A program made the translations under genes and the position numbers. From contig NZ_JAAKGO010000001.1 of the NCBI RefSeq assembly GCF_011043525.1, forward strand, positions 372,001-436,000: a stretch of DNA of 64,000 nt, given 5' to 3'. This document shows positions 28,737 to 40,805 of this stretch, in pieces (position 1 is the first letter of the stretch; each line of letters starts with the position of its first letter). This stretch comes from Sphingobacterium sp. SGG-5 (lineage in GTDB: Bacteria; Bacteroidota; Bacteroidia; Sphingobacteriales; Sphingobacteriaceae). The notes beneath the pieces were generated by a model. That model did not search any database, had not been told where the DNA came from, and saw only the letters and a list, made by a program, of their open reading frames with translations.

Positions 28737-29333
28737 ATGATGTCAAGATTTTTATTCTTTCTTTTTTTCATTCTATGTACGTTTACTTCTCAGGGGCAAT
28801 TAACCTTGCAACAACAGCTTCAGGCAGAGTCCGATATTAACACACAATTTTCTACGCTGCTCTCGCAATCCAAATCGCAGGATGCCGACTTCAAACTGAT
28901 TCGCAGATCCAATGTGGAAATCATTCGAAAAAATGTAAATGACAGTTTGCATACCTATAAAAAAGAAATAGCCGAATTGAAGGCAAAAACGGGCAATGCT
29001 TCGGGGACTATTAGTAACCTGCAGGATACGATCACGTCCTTACAACAACAGCTGGCCGAGGAAAAAACGAAGACCCAGACGATAGGATTTCTAGGCACGG
29101 ATATGGATAAGGGAGTTTATCACACCATAGTATGGGCGATCATATGTACATTAGCCATTGCCTTATTTATTTTGGCCATTTCATTTAAAAAAGCTCGGGT
29201 AGATGCTATCGAGCATCAAAAGACTGCGGAAGAAGTGCAAAACGATTTCCAGACCTTTAAAAAGAAAGCAATGGAAAAGGAACAACTGCTTCGAAGACAG
29301 CTACTGGATGAACAATTAAAGAAGAACTCTTAA
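28737..29333 (+). CDS. Coiled-coil single-pass membrane protein of unknown function
   Basis: 198 residues (ATG 28740 also possible). A signal peptide (about 1-20, ending TSQGQ) is followed by a Gln/Lys-rich coiled coil (about 45-115, with ELKAKTGNASG and QQQLAEEKTK), one membrane helix (about 130-152, TIVWAIICTLAIALFILAIS) and a second charged coiled coil at the C-terminus. The topology suggests a periplasmic coil and a cytoplasmic coil. No named family is recognised. It stands alone upstream of the atpD promoter. Confidence 0.75.
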   Translation: MMSRFLFFLFFILCTFTSQGQLTLQQQLQAESDINTQFSTLLSQSKSQDADFKLIRRSNVEIIRKNVNDSLHTYKKEIAELKAKTGNASGTISNLQDTITSLQQQLAEEKTKTQTIGFLGTDMDKGVYHTIVWAIICTLAIALFILAISFKKARVDAIEHQKTAEEVQNDFQTFKKKAMEKEQLLRRQLLDEQLKKNS

Positions 29334-29372
29334 AAACCGAGCATCCCTCTTTTATTTATTTCTTTTAATGTT

Positions 29373-29402
29373 TTGGTTTTAAATGGATAAAGTTTATTTT
29401 TG
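29373..29402 (+). promoter_or_regulatory. Promoter of atpD-atpC
   Basis: TTG at 29373-29375, a 19-base spacer and TATTTTTG at 29395-29402 match the Bacteroidota TTG-N19-TAnnTTTG consensus exactly. The predicted start is near 29409, leaving a leader of about 58 bases before atpD. Confidence 0.75.
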
Positions 29403-29442
29403 CATTCCGAAATACGACCGGGTAAAAGCGGCGGCGGAATAG

Positions 29443-30969
<1,527 letters not shown>

Positions 30970-30980
30970 TTAGATAGATC

Positions 30981-31057
30981 TGCGACATGCGTATTGCGAT
31001 GTGCGACAAGAGAAAACGTTACACATATCTCAATACGCAATACGCAATACGCAATAC
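30981..31057 (+). repeat. Intergenic repeat with tandem CAATACG heptamers and an inverted copy
   Basis: Between atpD and atpC. GCGTATTGCG (30989-30998) is the exact inverse of CGCAATACGC (31036-31045). The right part is TATCTCAATAC (31026-31036) leading into three CAATACG units and one CAATACT (31031-31058). The TATCTCAATAC core recurs at 34290, 34311 and, inverted, at 52580-52590. Confidence 0.8.
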
Positions 31058-31065
31058 TACTTACA

Positions 31066-31314
31066 ATGAAATTAACAATTATTACTCCCGATAAATTGGC
31101 CTACGAGGGGGATGTGACTGCGGTCACTGTTCCCGGAAGTGTAGGGTCTTTTCAAATCTTGAAAGATCACGCGGCTATTGTTTCTACGCTAGATGATGGC
31201 AAAGTCATTATTAAAGTAAATAACGCCGAAGAGATTATTCGAATCAAAGGGGGTGTCGTAGAAGCAAAAGACAATAATATTGTTGTTTTGGCTGAAGGAG
31301 TACTGACAAACTAA
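31066..31314 (+). CDS. atpC: F1Fo ATP synthase subunit epsilon (short form)
   Basis: 82 residues from ATG 31066. An open frame from 30994 would add 24 residues encoded by the intergenic repeat, so the later start is right. It contains only the N-terminal beta sandwich (MKLTIITPDKLAYEGDVTAV, VPGSVGSFQILKDHAAIVSTL, IRIKGGVVEAKDNNIVVLAEGV). The C-terminal two-helix inhibitory domain of longer epsilons is absent, as is common in Bacteroidota. Couples the beta subunits to the c-ring. Confidence 0.96.
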   Translation: MKLTIITPDKLAYEGDVTAVTVPGSVGSFQILKDHAAIVSTLDDGKVIIKVNNAEEIIRIKGGVVEAKDNNIVVLAEGVLTN

Positions 31315-31334
31315 TAGTACATTACAAATTTTAG

Positions 31335-31371
31335 AGCCCTTAAAACCAGTGTGTTTTAGGGGCTTTTTTTT
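31335..31371 (+). terminator. Rho-independent terminator after atpC
   Basis: AGCCCTTAAAAC (31335-31346) pairs with GTTTTAGGGGCT (31353-31364), one G-T wobble, followed by eight T. Ends the atpDC transcript. Confidence 0.92.
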
Positions 31372-31642
31372 GCAACTTTGTGAAGCAAAAATCAATTTTT
31401 AGGCAGAATTTTGGCATCAAAACAAAAAACAGTCTTTTTGAAAAAATATACCGATTTTAAATATAGTTCACGTACAACAAATATATATTACGAATACACT
31501 TGATAAAATAGAATATTATTCTAATTAAACGAACAAAAAAGAAATAAAAAACTTTTTCAAAATAGTCTGTTTGTCTATTGTAAAGAATTGCAAATCGAGC
31601 TAACTTAACAAAGTAATAATTTATTACCACAAAGGGAGAGGT
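31372..31642 (+). promoter_or_regulatory. AT-rich leader of the ilv/leu cluster
   Basis: 271 bases without a gene and without an ATG on the plus strand, so no attenuator leader peptide is visible. A perfect 15-base palindrome GTAATAATTTATTAC lies at 31613-31627, directly before a strong Shine-Dalgarno GGGAGAGG (31634-31641) and the ilvE ATG. A smaller AGAATATTATTCT palindrome is near 31509-31521. I found no TAnnTTTG element; the promoter of the cluster is not identified. Confidence 0.5.
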
Positions 31643-32533
31643 ATGCAATACTATAATCAGGATACATTGATCTACTTGAATGGCGAGTTTGTGAAAGCAA
31701 GCGAGGCCAAAGTTGATTTATTTGGACAATCCCTCCACTATGGTTATAGCGCGTTCGAAGGTCTTCGGGCATACAGTACCCACAACGGCACACGTATATT
31801 TAAGGCAGAGGAACATTTCGCCAGGCTGCAAAGATCATGTGAGGCCATCAGCCTTCCCTACACCTGGAAAAATAGTACGCTCATCGAAAAGAGTTACGAA
31901 TTGCTTGAAGCGAATAATCTTCGTGCAGCCTATATCCGGCCTTTGGTGTTTTCGGGATCCAACATGCATCTGACGACATCCGAAGATGCGCACATCATGA
32001 TTGCAGCTTGGGAATGGGCGCCTTATTTGGGACAGAACTTACTGCGTGTAAATATCTCGTCCGTCGAACGGCCAAACCCCAAGTCATTTCACATCAACGC
32101 TAAAGTGTCAGGCCAGTATATCAATTCGATCTTAGCGACGAGTGATTCGATAAAAAAGGGATTCGATGAGGCCATCCTACTGGACCATGAAGGCTTTGTG
32201 TCACAGGCTTCCAGTGAAAATATCTTTATCGAAAAGGATTTAAAAATATACACACCTCCTGTAGACCATGTTTTCCCCGGCATTACCCGACAAACGGTCA
32301 TTGCGATCTGTCGACAATTGGGTTTTGACATTATGGAGAAAAAGCTGACCATCCAGGACTTGTATACAGCGGATAGCGCCTTTTTAAGTGGAACGGCCGC
32401 AGAGATCATTGGTATCAAGCAAGTGGATCATGTCCGGTATCCAGAAGAATGGGAGCATACAATCGGAGCATCGATTCAACGAAAATATAAAAACTTAGTA
32501 TTAGAGCAAGAAAATTATGAAGTCATCATCTGA
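31643..32533 (+). CDS. ilvE: Branched-chain amino acid aminotransferase
   Basis: 296 residues, fold-type IV PLP enzyme. It transfers amino groups between glutamate and the 2-keto acids of valine, leucine and isoleucine in the cytosol. The PLP lysine is in [36 protein letters not shown] and the C-terminal [12 protein letters not shown] phosphate-binding block are present. Near the N-terminus, [17 protein letters not shown] is diagnostic. First gene of the cluster, with an unusually good Shine-Dalgarno for this phylum. It overlaps ilvD by 17 bases if ilvD starts at 32517. Confidence 0.96.
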   Translation: MQYYNQDTLIYLNGEFVKASEAKVDLFGQSLHYGYSAFEGLRAYSTHNGTRIFKAEEHFARLQRSCEAISLPYTWKNSTLIEKSYELLEANNLRAAYIRPLVFSGSNMHLTTSEDAHIMIAAWEWAPYLGQNLLRVNISSVERPNPKSFHINAKVSGQYINSILATSDSIKKGFDEAILLDHEGFVSQASSENIFIEKDLKIYTPPVDHVFPGITRQTVIAICRQLGFDIMEKKLTIQDLYTADSAFLSGTAAEIIGIKQVDHVRYPEEWEHTIGASIQRKYKNLVLEQENYEVII

Positions 32534-34217
32534 CAACGGAGACATGTTAAACAAATACAGCCGTATTTTTACACAAGATGAAACGCAGCCTGCTGCGAAA
32601 GCGATGTTATATGGTATCGGGTTGACCGATGCGGATATGGACAAAGCGCAGGTAGGTATTGCAAGTATGGGTTATGACGGCAATACCTGTAATATGCACT
32701 TGAATGAGCTGGCACAATTTGTAAAAAAAGGTATATGGGCAAATGATTTGGTGGGGCTTACCTTCGGCACCATCGGTGTAAGTGATGGTATGAGTAATGG
32801 TACGGATGGTATGCGCTACTCGTTGGTATCACGTGACGTAATTGCGGATAGTATCGAGACGATCTGTGGTGGGCAGTATTATGACGGTGTCGTAGCCATC
32901 CCGGGATGTGATAAGAACATGCCCGGCGCCATTATGGCTATGGGTAGGTTGGACCGCCCAGCGATTATGGTGTATGGGGGAACGATTGCACCGGGTTATT
33001 ATAAAGGTGAAGAGTTAAATATTGTATCAGCTTTCGAAGCCTTGGGCAAAAAAATTGCCGGCACGATTTCCGATGAAGATTATGATGGTGTTATCCGTCA
33101 TACCTGCCCAGGCGCGGGTGCCTGCGGGGGAATGTATACGGCAAATACCATGGCCTCGGCGATCGAAGCATTAGGCATGAGCTTACCATACTCTTCGTCG
33201 AACCCGGCTGTATCGGAAGAAAAGAAAAACGAATGTCTGGAGACAGGTAAATATATCCGTATACTATTAGAAAAAGATATCAAGCCAACAGATATCATGA
33301 CACGCAAGGCATTTGAAAACGCGATGCGCCTGATTGTTATTATGGGAGGCTCGACAAATGCGATATTGCATTTTATTGCAATCGGTAAGGCTGTAGGCGT
33401 AGATATTACACCGGATGATTTCCAACGTATGTCGGACGAGACTCCGGTATTGGCCGACTTCAAACCATCGGGAAAATTCCTCATGCAGGATCTTCATCAA
33501 TATGGCGGAACACCGGCTGTTATGCGGTACTTGTTGGACGAAGGATTGTTGCACGGCGACTGCCTGACGGTAACCGGCAAAACTGTAGCGGAGAACTTGG
33601 CTGACGTGAAATCTATTATGGATTATAATCAGCCTATCATCCAGCCTTTGTCAAACCCGATTAAAACTACAGGTCACTTGCAAATTTTATACGGCAACTT
33701 AGCAGAACAGGGTTCGGTAGCAAAAATCTCCGGTAAAGAGGGTGAAAAATTCACCGGTCCAGCTCGGGTATTTGATGGTGAACATGATTTAGCTGCCGGG
33801 GTCGCATCGGGCAGGATAAAACCGGGTGATGTAATTGTCATTAAAAATGAAGGCCCTAAAGGGGCTCCAGGTATGCCGGAGATGTTGAAGCCGACTTCGC
33901 TGATTATCGGAGCAGGACTAGGCAACTCGGTAGCGCTGATCACGGACGGTCGCTTCTCGGGAGGTACACACGGATTTGTGGTGGGACATATTACACCCGA
34001 AGCTTATGAAGGTGGTTTGATCGGTCTGGTACAAGATGAGGATATCATCGAAATCGATGCCGTCAACAATACGATCAATGTTCACTTAAGTGACGATGAA
34101 ATTGCAAAACGTCGTGCGAATTGGAAGCAGCCCGCATTAAAGGTCTCTAAAGGTGTATTGTATAAATACGCAAAGACCGTAGCCAACGCTTCACAAGGAT
34201 GTGTGACGGATCTTTAA
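32517..34217 (+). CDS. ilvD: Dihydroxy-acid dehydratase
   Basis: 566 residues. Dehydrates 2,3-dihydroxy-isovalerate and -methylvalerate to the keto acids, third step of valine/isoleucine synthesis; needs an Fe-S cluster. Candidate cluster cysteines: [10 protein letters not shown] (about C58), PGCDKNMPG (about C131) and [13 protein letters not shown] (about C196-C202). The start at 32517 overlaps ilvE; ATG 32544 with GGAG 6 bases upstream, giving [11 protein letters not shown], is an equally good choice. Confidence 0.96.
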   Translation: MKSSSDNGDMLNKYSRIFTQDETQPAAKAMLYGIGLTDADMDKAQVGIASMGYDGNTCNMHLNELAQFVKKGIWANDLVGLTFGTIGVSDGMSNGTDGMRYSLVSRDVIADSIETICGGQYYDGVVAIPGCDKNMPGAIMAMGRLDRPAIMVYGGTIAPGYYKGEELNIVSAFEALGKKIAGTISDEDYDGVIRHTCPGAGACGGMYTANTMASAIEALGMSLPYSSSNPAVSEEKKNECLETGKYIRILLEKDIKPTDIMTRKAFENAMRLIVIMGGSTNAILHFIAIGKAVGVDITPDDFQRMSDETPVLADFKPSGKFLMQDLHQYGGTPAVMRYLLDEGLLHGDCLTVTGKTVAENLADVKSIMDYNQPIIQPLSNPIKTTGHLQILYGNLAEQGSVAKISGKEGEKFTGPARVFDGEHDLAAGVASGRIKPGDVIVIKNEGPKGAPGMPEMLKPTSLIIGAGLGNSVALITDGRFSGGTHGFVVGHITPEAYEGGLIGLVQDEDIIEIDAVNNTINVHLSDDEIAKRRANWKQPALKVSKGVLYKYAKTVANASQGCVTDL

Positions 34218-34289
34218 AAATGTAATGCGTATAGCGTAGTGCGTCTTGCGAAGGGTCTCACTACCTAAACGATAGGAAGCAAACAAGTA

Positions 34290-34321
34290 TATCTCAATAC
34301 TCAATACTAATATCTCAATAC
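34290..34321 (+). repeat. TATCTCAATAC direct repeats before ilvB
   Basis: Two copies of TATCTCAATAC (34290-34300 and 34311-34321), the first continuing as CAATACT units. Same core as at 31026 and, inverted, at 52580. They lie 8 bases ahead of the ilvB ATG, in a 111-bp gap between ilvD and ilvB that also holds GCGTATAGCG-like pieces. Confidence 0.7.
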
Positions 34322-34328
34322 TAAAAAA

Positions 34329-36071
34329 ATGAGTACACTGGAAAAAACAGAAACAAAGGAATCCACGGTTACGGCGGCAGCTACAGAAATAAGTGGCTCA
34401 CAGGCTGTATTGGAAGCTTTGATTCAGGAAGGGGTGGATACCATTTTTGGTTATCCGGGTGGTGCGATTATGCCCATCTATGACGCATTGTATGATTATT
34501 CCGAGCAGCTGAAACATATTCTTGTCCGCCACGAACAGGGGGCAATCCATGCTGCACAGGGATATGCGCGTACTTCGGGACGTGTGGGTGTTGCTTTTGC
34601 AACAAGCGGTCCCGGAGCGACCAATCTGGTGACCGGATTAGCGGATGCCATGATCGACAGTAATCCTATTGTCTGCGTGACCGGTCAAGTCTTTGCCTCG
34701 CTGTTGGGTACAGATGCCTTCCAAGAGACCGATGTCATTAATATTACTACGCCTGTCACCAAATGGAATTACCAGGTGACAGACGCGACCGAAATTCCAA
34801 GTGTACTGGCTAAAGCTTTCTACATTGCGCAGACGGGTCGCCCGGGGCCGGTGTTGATCGACATCACCAAAAATGCACAAATCCAGCTATTCGACTATAA
34901 GGGTTACGAAAAATGCAACCATATCCGGAGCTATAGGCCTGCTCCTATCGTACGAAAAGAGTATATAGAAGAGGCTGCAAAAGTGATTAATGCGGCGAAG
35001 AAACCTTTTGTCATTTTTGGCCAGGGTGTCATTCTCGGGAAAGCCGAACAAGAGTTTAAGACTTTCATCGAAAAGGGAGGCTTTCCGGCAGCAACAACGG
35101 TCATGGGGCTGAGTGCCTTGGAGACCGACCATCCTTTGCATGTGGGGATGTTGGGTATGCACGGCAATTATGCACCCAATGTGATGACAAATTCCTGTGA
35201 TGTCCTCATCGCGGTAGGTATGCGCTTTGATGACCGGGTGACCGGCCGTTTGGATAAATATGCCAAACAGGCAAAAGTCATCCATTTAGACATTGACCCG
35301 GCCGAGATCGATAAGAATGTAAAAACAACTGTTCCGGTATGGGGTGACTGTAAGGAAACCTTACCCTTATTGACACAATATATTGACAAAGGGGATCACA
35401 GCGCCTGGGTGCAGGAATTCCGTGCATTGGAACAGGAAGAAATTAAGGAAGTGATCCAAGACGAACTTAATCCTACGTCGGATGTCATGACAATGGGAGA
35501 AGTCGTCCGTGTATTGAACGAACTGACAAACGGGAATGCAGTTATCACGACGGATGTAGGCCAGCACCAAATGATCGCGTGTCGGTATGCGAAATTCAAC
35601 CAAAGTAAATCTAATGTTACTTCGGGAGGATTGGGAACGATGGGATTTGGGTTGCCGGCAGCTATCGGAGCATGGTATGGAGCACCGCATCGTGACATCA
35701 TCGCCATCATCGGTGACGGAGGTTTCCAGATGACATTGCAAGAGTTGGGGACCATCATGCAGTTTGGTGCCAAAGTTAAAATCCTGATCTTAAACAACAG
35801 CTTCTTAGGTATGGTACGACAGTGGCAACAATTGTTCAATGACAAACGCTACTCTTTTGTCAATATTACCAGTCCGGACTTTGTTGCTTTGGCGAAATCG
35901 TATTACATCGAAGGGAATAAAATTTCGGAACGGAAAGATCTGGAACAAGCCCTAAAAACGATGTTAGAACATGACGGATCCTACCTATTGGAAGTGGTCG
36001 TAGGTAAGGAAAACAATGTATTCCCTATGGTGGCACAAGGTACAGCGGTATCGGAAATTAGATTGAAATAA
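34329..36071 (+). CDS. ilvB: Acetolactate synthase large (catalytic) subunit
   Basis: 580 residues. Condenses pyruvate with pyruvate or 2-ketobutyrate to acetolactate or acetohydroxybutyrate using TPP. Catalytic Glu in HEQGAIHAAQGYAR, FAD-binding middle domain, and the TPP motif GDGGFQMTLQELGTIMQFG running to LNNS. A 20-residue Thr/Glu-rich tail precedes the conserved start. Followed after 1 base by the regulatory subunit. Confidence 0.97.
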   Translation: MSTLEKTETKESTVTAAATEISGSQAVLEALIQEGVDTIFGYPGGAIMPIYDALYDYSEQLKHILVRHEQGAIHAAQGYARTSGRVGVAFATSGPGATNLVTGLADAMIDSNPIVCVTGQVFASLLGTDAFQETDVINITTPVTKWNYQVTDATEIPSVLAKAFYIAQTGRPGPVLIDITKNAQIQLFDYKGYEKCNHIRSYRPAPIVRKEYIEEAAKVINAAKKPFVIFGQGVILGKAEQEFKTFIEKGGFPAATTVMGLSALETDHPLHVGMLGMHGNYAPNVMTNSCDVLIAVGMRFDDRVTGRLDKYAKQAKVIHLDIDPAEIDKNVKTTVPVWGDCKETLPLLTQYIDKGDHSAWVQEFRALEQEEIKEVIQDELNPTSDVMTMGEVVRVLNELTNGNAVITTDVGQHQMIACRYAKFNQSKSNVTSGGLGTMGFGLPAAIGAWYGAPHRDIIAIIGDGGFQMTLQELGTIMQFGAKVKILILNNSFLGMVRQWQQLFNDKRYSFVNITSPDFVALAKSYYIEGNKISERKDLEQALKTMLEHDGSYLLEVVVGKENNVFPMVAQGTAVSEIRLK

Positions 36072-36072
36072 A

Positions 36073-36663
36073 ATGGAAAAACAAGAATATACCATCACTA
36101 TATATACCGAGAACTCTATCGGAATGATTGGACGTATCTCTGGAATATTCTCTCGTCGGAAAATCAATATCGAAAGCTTAAACACCTCTCCTTCTGAGGT
36201 AGAAGGTATCCATCGCTTTACTATTCTGATCACGGAAAGTGAAGAGGTTGTGCGCAAGCTCTGCCGTCAGATCGAGAAACAGGTGGAAGTTTTAAAGGCA
36301 TATTTCAATACGAATGATGAGCTCATCTGGCAAGAACAAGCCTTATATAAAGTTCCGGCTGACGTGATCGCAGAAAAGGCGTATGTGGAACGCCTGCTTC
36401 GTCAGTATGGTGCGAATGTTGTGGTGATCCGCAATGACTATATTGTCTTTGAAACAGCTGGACACCGGGAAGAGATTGATCGTCTGACTGAAGAGCTGGG
36501 AAAATACAGCCTTATCGAATTCGTACGGGGTGCTCGGATAGCCATCATTAAGGATAGTGCTGGTTTTCATGCTAAACTTAAAAAGTTTGAAAAAGCAGAG
36601 CCTTCCCAAGAGGTCGTTGAGAACGAATTTTTGGGTCAGCAGGACAAAGTGTTTACGATGTAG
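36073..36663 (+). CDS. ilvN: Acetolactate synthase small (regulatory) subunit
   Basis: 196 residues. N-terminal ACT domain (about 5-80: ITIYTENSIGMIGRISGIFSRRKINIESLN) binds valine for feedback inhibition; C-terminal domain (about 85-170, GANVVVIRNDYIVFETAGHREEID) activates the catalytic subunit. Start 1 base after the ilvB stop, hence coupled translation and fixed stoichiometry. Confidence 0.95.
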   Translation: MEKQEYTITIYTENSIGMIGRISGIFSRRKINIESLNTSPSEVEGIHRFTILITESEEVVRKLCRQIEKQVEVLKAYFNTNDELIWQEQALYKVPADVIAEKAYVERLLRQYGANVVVIRNDYIVFETAGHREEIDRLTEELGKYSLIEFVRGARIAIIKDSAGFHAKLKKFEKAEPSQEVVENEFLGQQDKVFTM

Positions 36664-36674
36664 GGCTGGGAGAA

Positions 36675-37145
36675 ATGCAAGAAACATTTAAGTACATCAT
36701 ACAGGCACGTCGGGCTTTCATCGCATTAATCGAAGAATTGACGTTAGAACAATTGAACCATATCCCAGATGGGTTTAACAATAACATCATCTGGAATTTT
36801 GGTCATATTGTTGTCGCCACCCAAGGCTTATGTTACCTGCGTACAGGTGTAAGGCCAGATTATACGATCAAGTACGGTGCGGCTTATACAAAGGGATCCA
36901 AGCCTACGTATACCGTATCGCAGGAAGAGGTGGACGATCTCAAGACATTAGCGATAACGACAATCGAACAGATTGAAAAGGATTACCATGCAGGTGTTTT
37001 CAAGGAAATTACACCCTTTGCAACGGGTACATACCATGCCATGATGCCTACCATAGCGGATGTGATTGTGATGACCGCGGGTCATGACAATCTACACTTT
37101 GGCTATGCATTGGCACAACGACGAATAATCAACAACGGTAAATAA
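36675..37145 (+). CDS. DinB-like four-helix metal-binding protein in the ilv operon
   Basis: 156 residues with the DinB/DUF664-type layout: four helices with candidate metal ligands in WNFGHIVVATQ (H44), ATGTYHAMM and AGHDNLHFGYALAQ. The superfamily includes thiol transferases such as bacillithiol-dependent enzymes, but Bacteroidota members are mostly uncharacterised. It begins 11 bases after ilvN and precedes ilvC by 41 bases, so cotranscription with branched-chain synthesis is likely. Its role there is unknown. Confidence 0.85.
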   Translation: MQETFKYIIQARRAFIALIEELTLEQLNHIPDGFNNNIIWNFGHIVVATQGLCYLRTGVRPDYTIKYGAAYTKGSKPTYTVSQEEVDDLKTLAITTIEQIEKDYHAGVFKEITPFATGTYHAMMPTIADVIVMTAGHDNLHFGYALAQRRIINNGK

Positions 37146-37186
37146 ATAATCAAAATCTAAACAGACAAAATTAAATAAATAGAACA

Positions 37187-38668
37187 ATGGCAAATTATTT
37201 CAACACGTTATCTCTAAGAGAACAATTAATCCAGTTAGGACAGGCAGAATTTATGGATCCTGCAGATTTCTCTGATGGCGTAGATGCGCTGAAAGGCAAA
37301 AAAATTGTAATCGTTGGTGCAGGCGCACAAGGTTTGAATCAGGGTTTAAACCTTAGAGATAGTGGCTTAGATGTCGCTTATGCTTTGCGTAAAGAAGCTA
37401 TCGAACAAAAAAGAGATTCGTGGAAAAATGCAACAGACAACAACTTCAAAGTGGGCACATACGATGAACTGATTCCTACAGCGGATTTAGTAATCAACCT
37501 GACGCCTGACAAACAACATACGAACGTTATCAATGCGGTACAACCGCTGATGAAGCAAGGTGCAACACTTTCCTATTCACATGGTTTCAATATCGTGGAA
37601 GAAGGTATGCAGATCCGTAAAGATCTTACGGTTATTATGGTTGCTCCAAAGTCACCGGGCTCAGAAGTCCGTGCGGAATTCCTAAGAGGTTTCGGTGTGC
37701 CGACATTGATCGCTGTACACCCAGAGAATGACCCGCAAGGTAAAGGCTGGGCAGAAGCAAAAGCGTATTGCGTAGGTACTGGCGGGCATCATGCCGGCGT
37801 ATTGAAGTCTTCTTTTGTAGCTGAAGTGAAATCGGACTTAATGGGTGAGCAGACCATCCTTTGTGGATTGCTACAAACAGGATCTATCTTATCTTTCGAC
37901 AAAATGGTCGAAAAAGGAATCGAACCGGGATATGCGTCCAAACTGGTTCAATATGGTGTTGAAGTCATCACAGAAGCTTTAAAGCATGGTGGTGTAAGTG
38001 GAATGTTGGATCGTTTGAGCAATCCGGCAAAAGTGAAAGCTTTTGAACTTTCGGAGGAATTAAAAGATATCATGCGTCCTTTATTCCAAAAACACCAAGA
38101 CGATATCATGTCGGGCGAGTTCAGCAAAACCATGATGGAAGATTGGGCAAATGGGGATGCGAACCTATTGAAGTGGAGAGCGGAGACCGGTGAAACGGCT
38201 TTCGAAAAAACACCTGCTGGCGATGTAAAAATCGGTGAGCAAGAATACTTTGACAACTATGTATTGATGGTGGCTTTCGTACGGGCAGGTGTCGAGCTTG
38301 CTTTTGAAACCATGGTGGATGCGGGTATTAAACCCGAGTCGGCGTACTACGAATCCTTACACGAAACGCCATTGATTGCCAATACCATCGCGCGTAAAAA
38401 ATTGTTCGAAATGAACCGCGTTATTTCAGACACAGCAGAATATGGCTGTTACCTATTCGATCAGGCATGTAAGCCGTTGTTGACTGATTTCATGGCTAAA
38501 ATCGATACCGATGTAGTGGGTAAGAACTTCAATGAAGGTAAAGATGGCGCTGTAGATAACGTAAAATTGGTACAAATAAACGAAGTACTACGCAACCACC
38601 CTGTGGAAATCGTTGGTCAACGTCTGCGTAAGGCCATGACTGCGATGAAAGCAATTAAGACGGTTTAA
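37187..38668 (+). CDS. ilvC: Ketol-acid reductoisomerase (long class II form)
   Basis: 493 residues, the E. coli-type long KARI with a duplicated C-terminal knotted domain, unlike the 330-residue class I. Converts acetolactate or acetohydroxybutyrate to dihydroxy acids using NADPH and Mg2+. Rossmann motif [19 protein letters not shown] near residues 42-58, [10 protein letters not shown], then [22 protein letters not shown] with metal-binding Asp/Glu. Complete. Confidence 0.97.
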   Translation: MANYFNTLSLREQLIQLGQAEFMDPADFSDGVDALKGKKIVIVGAGAQGLNQGLNLRDSGLDVAYALRKEAIEQKRDSWKNATDNNFKVGTYDELIPTADLVINLTPDKQHTNVINAVQPLMKQGATLSYSHGFNIVEEGMQIRKDLTVIMVAPKSPGSEVRAEFLRGFGVPTLIAVHPENDPQGKGWAEAKAYCVGTGGHHAGVLKSSFVAEVKSDLMGEQTILCGLLQTGSILSFDKMVEKGIEPGYASKLVQYGVEVITEALKHGGVSGMLDRLSNPAKVKAFELSEELKDIMRPLFQKHQDDIMSGEFSKTMMEDWANGDANLLKWRAETGETAFEKTPAGDVKIGEQEYFDNYVLMVAFVRAGVELAFETMVDAGIKPESAYYESLHETPLIANTIARKKLFEMNRVISDTAEYGCYLFDQACKPLLTDFMAKIDTDVVGKNFNEGKDGAVDNVKLVQINEVLRNHPVEIVGQRLRKAMTAMKAIKTV

Positions 38669-38675
38669 AATCGAA

Positions 38676-38760
38676 GTGACGAAGGTTATACTGGTGACGA
38701 AGGTTATGGGGGCCATAAAGACCACATAACTTTCGTAACCTCCTTCACCTCCATCACTTT
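38676..38760 (+). repeat. Inverted-repeat element upstream of leuC
   Basis: GTGACGAAGGTTAT occurs twice (38676-38689 and 38694-38707). The right side, ATAACTTTCGTAACC...CTTCACC (38726-38748), reads in reverse complement as GGTGAAGGAGGTTACGAAAGTTAT in two recognisable parts, so it can fold back on the left side. A close relative of this reverse complement lies at 42244-42266. Confidence 0.75.
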
Positions 38761-38784
38761 TAAATAAGAAAGAAGAGAGAGAAA

Positions 38785-40182
38785 ATGGGAAAAACATTAG
38801 TAGAAAAAATTTGGGACGCACATGTCGTCAAGAGTCAGGAGGGGTTTCCGGATATTTTATATATCGATACCCACCTAATTCATGAAGTTACGTCGCCTCA
38901 GGCATTTGATGGATTACGTAAACGAGGTCTTCCCGTCTATCGTCCGCAACAAACGGTGGCAACAGCCGATCATAATGTCCCGACTTTAAATCAGCACCTT
39001 CCTATCCAGGAAGAATTATCCCGTTATCAGGTGGATATGCTGACGAAGAACTGTAAAGAGTTCGGTATTGAGCTTTACGGCTTAGGTCACCCCTATCAAG
39101 GTATTGTGCACGTTATCGGTCCGGAGCTCGGTATTACGCAGCCTGGGAAAACGATGGTCTGTGGCGATAGCCATACCTCAACACATGGGGCTTTTGGTGC
39201 CATAGCTTTCGGTATCGGTACTTCGCAGGTAGAGCAGGTTTTTGCAACACAATGTCTCTTGCAGCAAAAACCTAAGACTATGAAGATCGAAGTTAACGGT
39301 AGCTTAGGTGCAGGCGTAGGTGCGAAAGATATCATCTTATACATCATTTCGAAAATTTCCGCAGCTGGAGGTACAGGATATTTCGTCGAATATGCAGGTT
39401 CCGCTATTCGCTCGTTGAGTATGGAGGGTCGTATGACAATCTGTAACATGAGTATAGAAATGGGTGCCCGCGGTGGTCTTATCGCTCCTGACCAGACCAC
39501 ATTTGATTACATTTATGGTCGCGAGCTTGCCCCTAAGGGTGAGAAATGGGATGAAGCGCTGGCTTACTGGGAGACACTTTATTCCGATGAAGATGCTCAG
39601 TTTGATGAAGTATTGGTGTTTGAGGCGGCTGACATCCAACCGATGATTACGTACGGTACAAACCCGGGCATGGGTATAGGTGTGACGGAAAACATTCCAA
39701 CGACCGCTTCCCAACCGGAAAGTGAGCAGCCTTCTTATAAAAAGGCGCTTGGATATATGGGTTTTCAAGATGGAGAAAAGGTATTGGGCAAACCGGTGGA
39801 TTATGTGTTTATCGGAAGCTGTACCAACTCACGTATTGAAGATCTGCGCCAGGTAGCCGCCTTTGTCCAAGGCAAGCAAAAGGCAGAAAATGTAGAAGTA
39901 TGGATTGTCCCCGGTTCAAAACAGGTAGAAGCACAAGCAAAGCAAGAAGGAATCGATAAGATTTTCCAGGAAGCCGGCTTTATGTTACGGGAACCAGGCT
40001 GTTCGGCTTGTCTCGGCATGAACGAGGATAAAATTCCTGCCGGTAAGTACTGTGTATCGACATCGAACCGTAATTTCGAAGGGCGTCAGGGACCAAATGC
40101 ACGTACCATGCTGGTCAGTCCGCTTACTGCTGCTGCTGCTGCAATTACAGGAAAAGTTGTGGATGTAAGAGAGTTAATTTAA
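38785..40182 (+). CDS. leuC: 3-isopropylmalate dehydratase large subunit
   Basis: 465 residues. With LeuD it isomerises 2- to 3-isopropylmalate using a [4Fe-4S] cluster. Start [15 protein letters not shown] is canonical. Fe-S cysteines appear in [12 protein letters not shown] and [24 protein letters not shown] and [10 protein letters not shown] are conserved. Followed 5 bases later by leuD. Confidence 0.98.
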   Translation: MGKTLVEKIWDAHVVKSQEGFPDILYIDTHLIHEVTSPQAFDGLRKRGLPVYRPQQTVATADHNVPTLNQHLPIQEELSRYQVDMLTKNCKEFGIELYGLGHPYQGIVHVIGPELGITQPGKTMVCGDSHTSTHGAFGAIAFGIGTSQVEQVFATQCLLQQKPKTMKIEVNGSLGAGVGAKDIILYIISKISAAGGTGYFVEYAGSAIRSLSMEGRMTICNMSIEMGARGGLIAPDQTTFDYIYGRELAPKGEKWDEALAYWETLYSDEDAQFDEVLVFEAADIQPMITYGTNPGMGIGVTENIPTTASQPESEQPSYKKALGYMGFQDGEKVLGKPVDYVFIGSCTNSRIEDLRQVAAFVQGKQKAENVEVWIVPGSKQVEAQAKQEGIDKIFQEAGFMLREPGCSACLGMNEDKIPAGKYCVSTSNRNFEGRQGPNARTMLVSPLTAAAAAITGKVVDVRELI

Positions 40183-40187
40183 GAAAC

Positions 40188-40790
40188 ATGAAAAAATTTG
40201 AAAAGCTAAAATCAAGGATAGTGCCGTTACCTATTGAAAATATAGATACGGACCAAATCATTCCTGCGCGCTTCTTGAAAGCAACAACACGGGAAGGGTT
40301 TGGCGATAACTTATTCCGCGATTGGCGTTTTGATAGCAATAACGAACCCAAACAAGATTTCGTGATGAACGATCCGACGTATACCGGAAGGATTCTCGTC
40401 GCGGGCAAAAACTTTGGTTGTGGTTCATCGCGGGAACATGCTGCTTGGGCGATCCAGGATTATGGATTTGATGTAGTTATCAGCTCATTCTTCGCGGACA
40501 TTTTTAAAGGCAATGCCTTAAACAATGGTGTATTACCCATTACTGTTCCGGAGGAGTTCCTTGAAAAGATCTTCGCCGTGACATTCGCCAATCCGGAAGC
40601 CGAGATTCTTGTTGACTTGGAAGCGCAAACGGTAACCCTTGCGGAGACGGGCGAGCAGATTGAGTTTGAGATCAATCCCTACAAAAAATCTTGTTTGATC
40701 AACGGTTATGATGATATTGACTTCATTCTTAGCCATACAGCGGAGATTGAAAATTTTGAGCAAACAAGACCGTTTTCTTTTTACCGATAA
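40188..40790 (+). CDS. leuD: 3-isopropylmalate dehydratase small subunit
   Basis: 200 residues. Swivel domain that completes the LeuCD active site. [11 protein letters not shown] near residue 24, [17 protein letters not shown] near residue 78, and [10 protein letters not shown] near residue 145 are diagnostic. Complete and in frame. Confidence 0.97.
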   Translation: MKKFEKLKSRIVPLPIENIDTDQIIPARFLKATTREGFGDNLFRDWRFDSNNEPKQDFVMNDPTYTGRILVAGKNFGCGSSREHAAWAIQDYGFDVVISSFFADIFKGNALNNGVLPITVPEEFLEKIFAVTFANPEAEILVDLEAQTVTLAETGEQIEFEINPYKKSCLINGYDDIDFILSHTAEIENFEQTRPFSFYR

Positions 40791-40805
40791 AAAGTAATTT
40801 TTATT

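Noticed and set aside
31031..31058. Tandem CAATACG units as a CRISPR array
   Set aside because: Units are 7 bases without spacers, far from any CRISPR repeat-spacer structure, and no cas gene is present.
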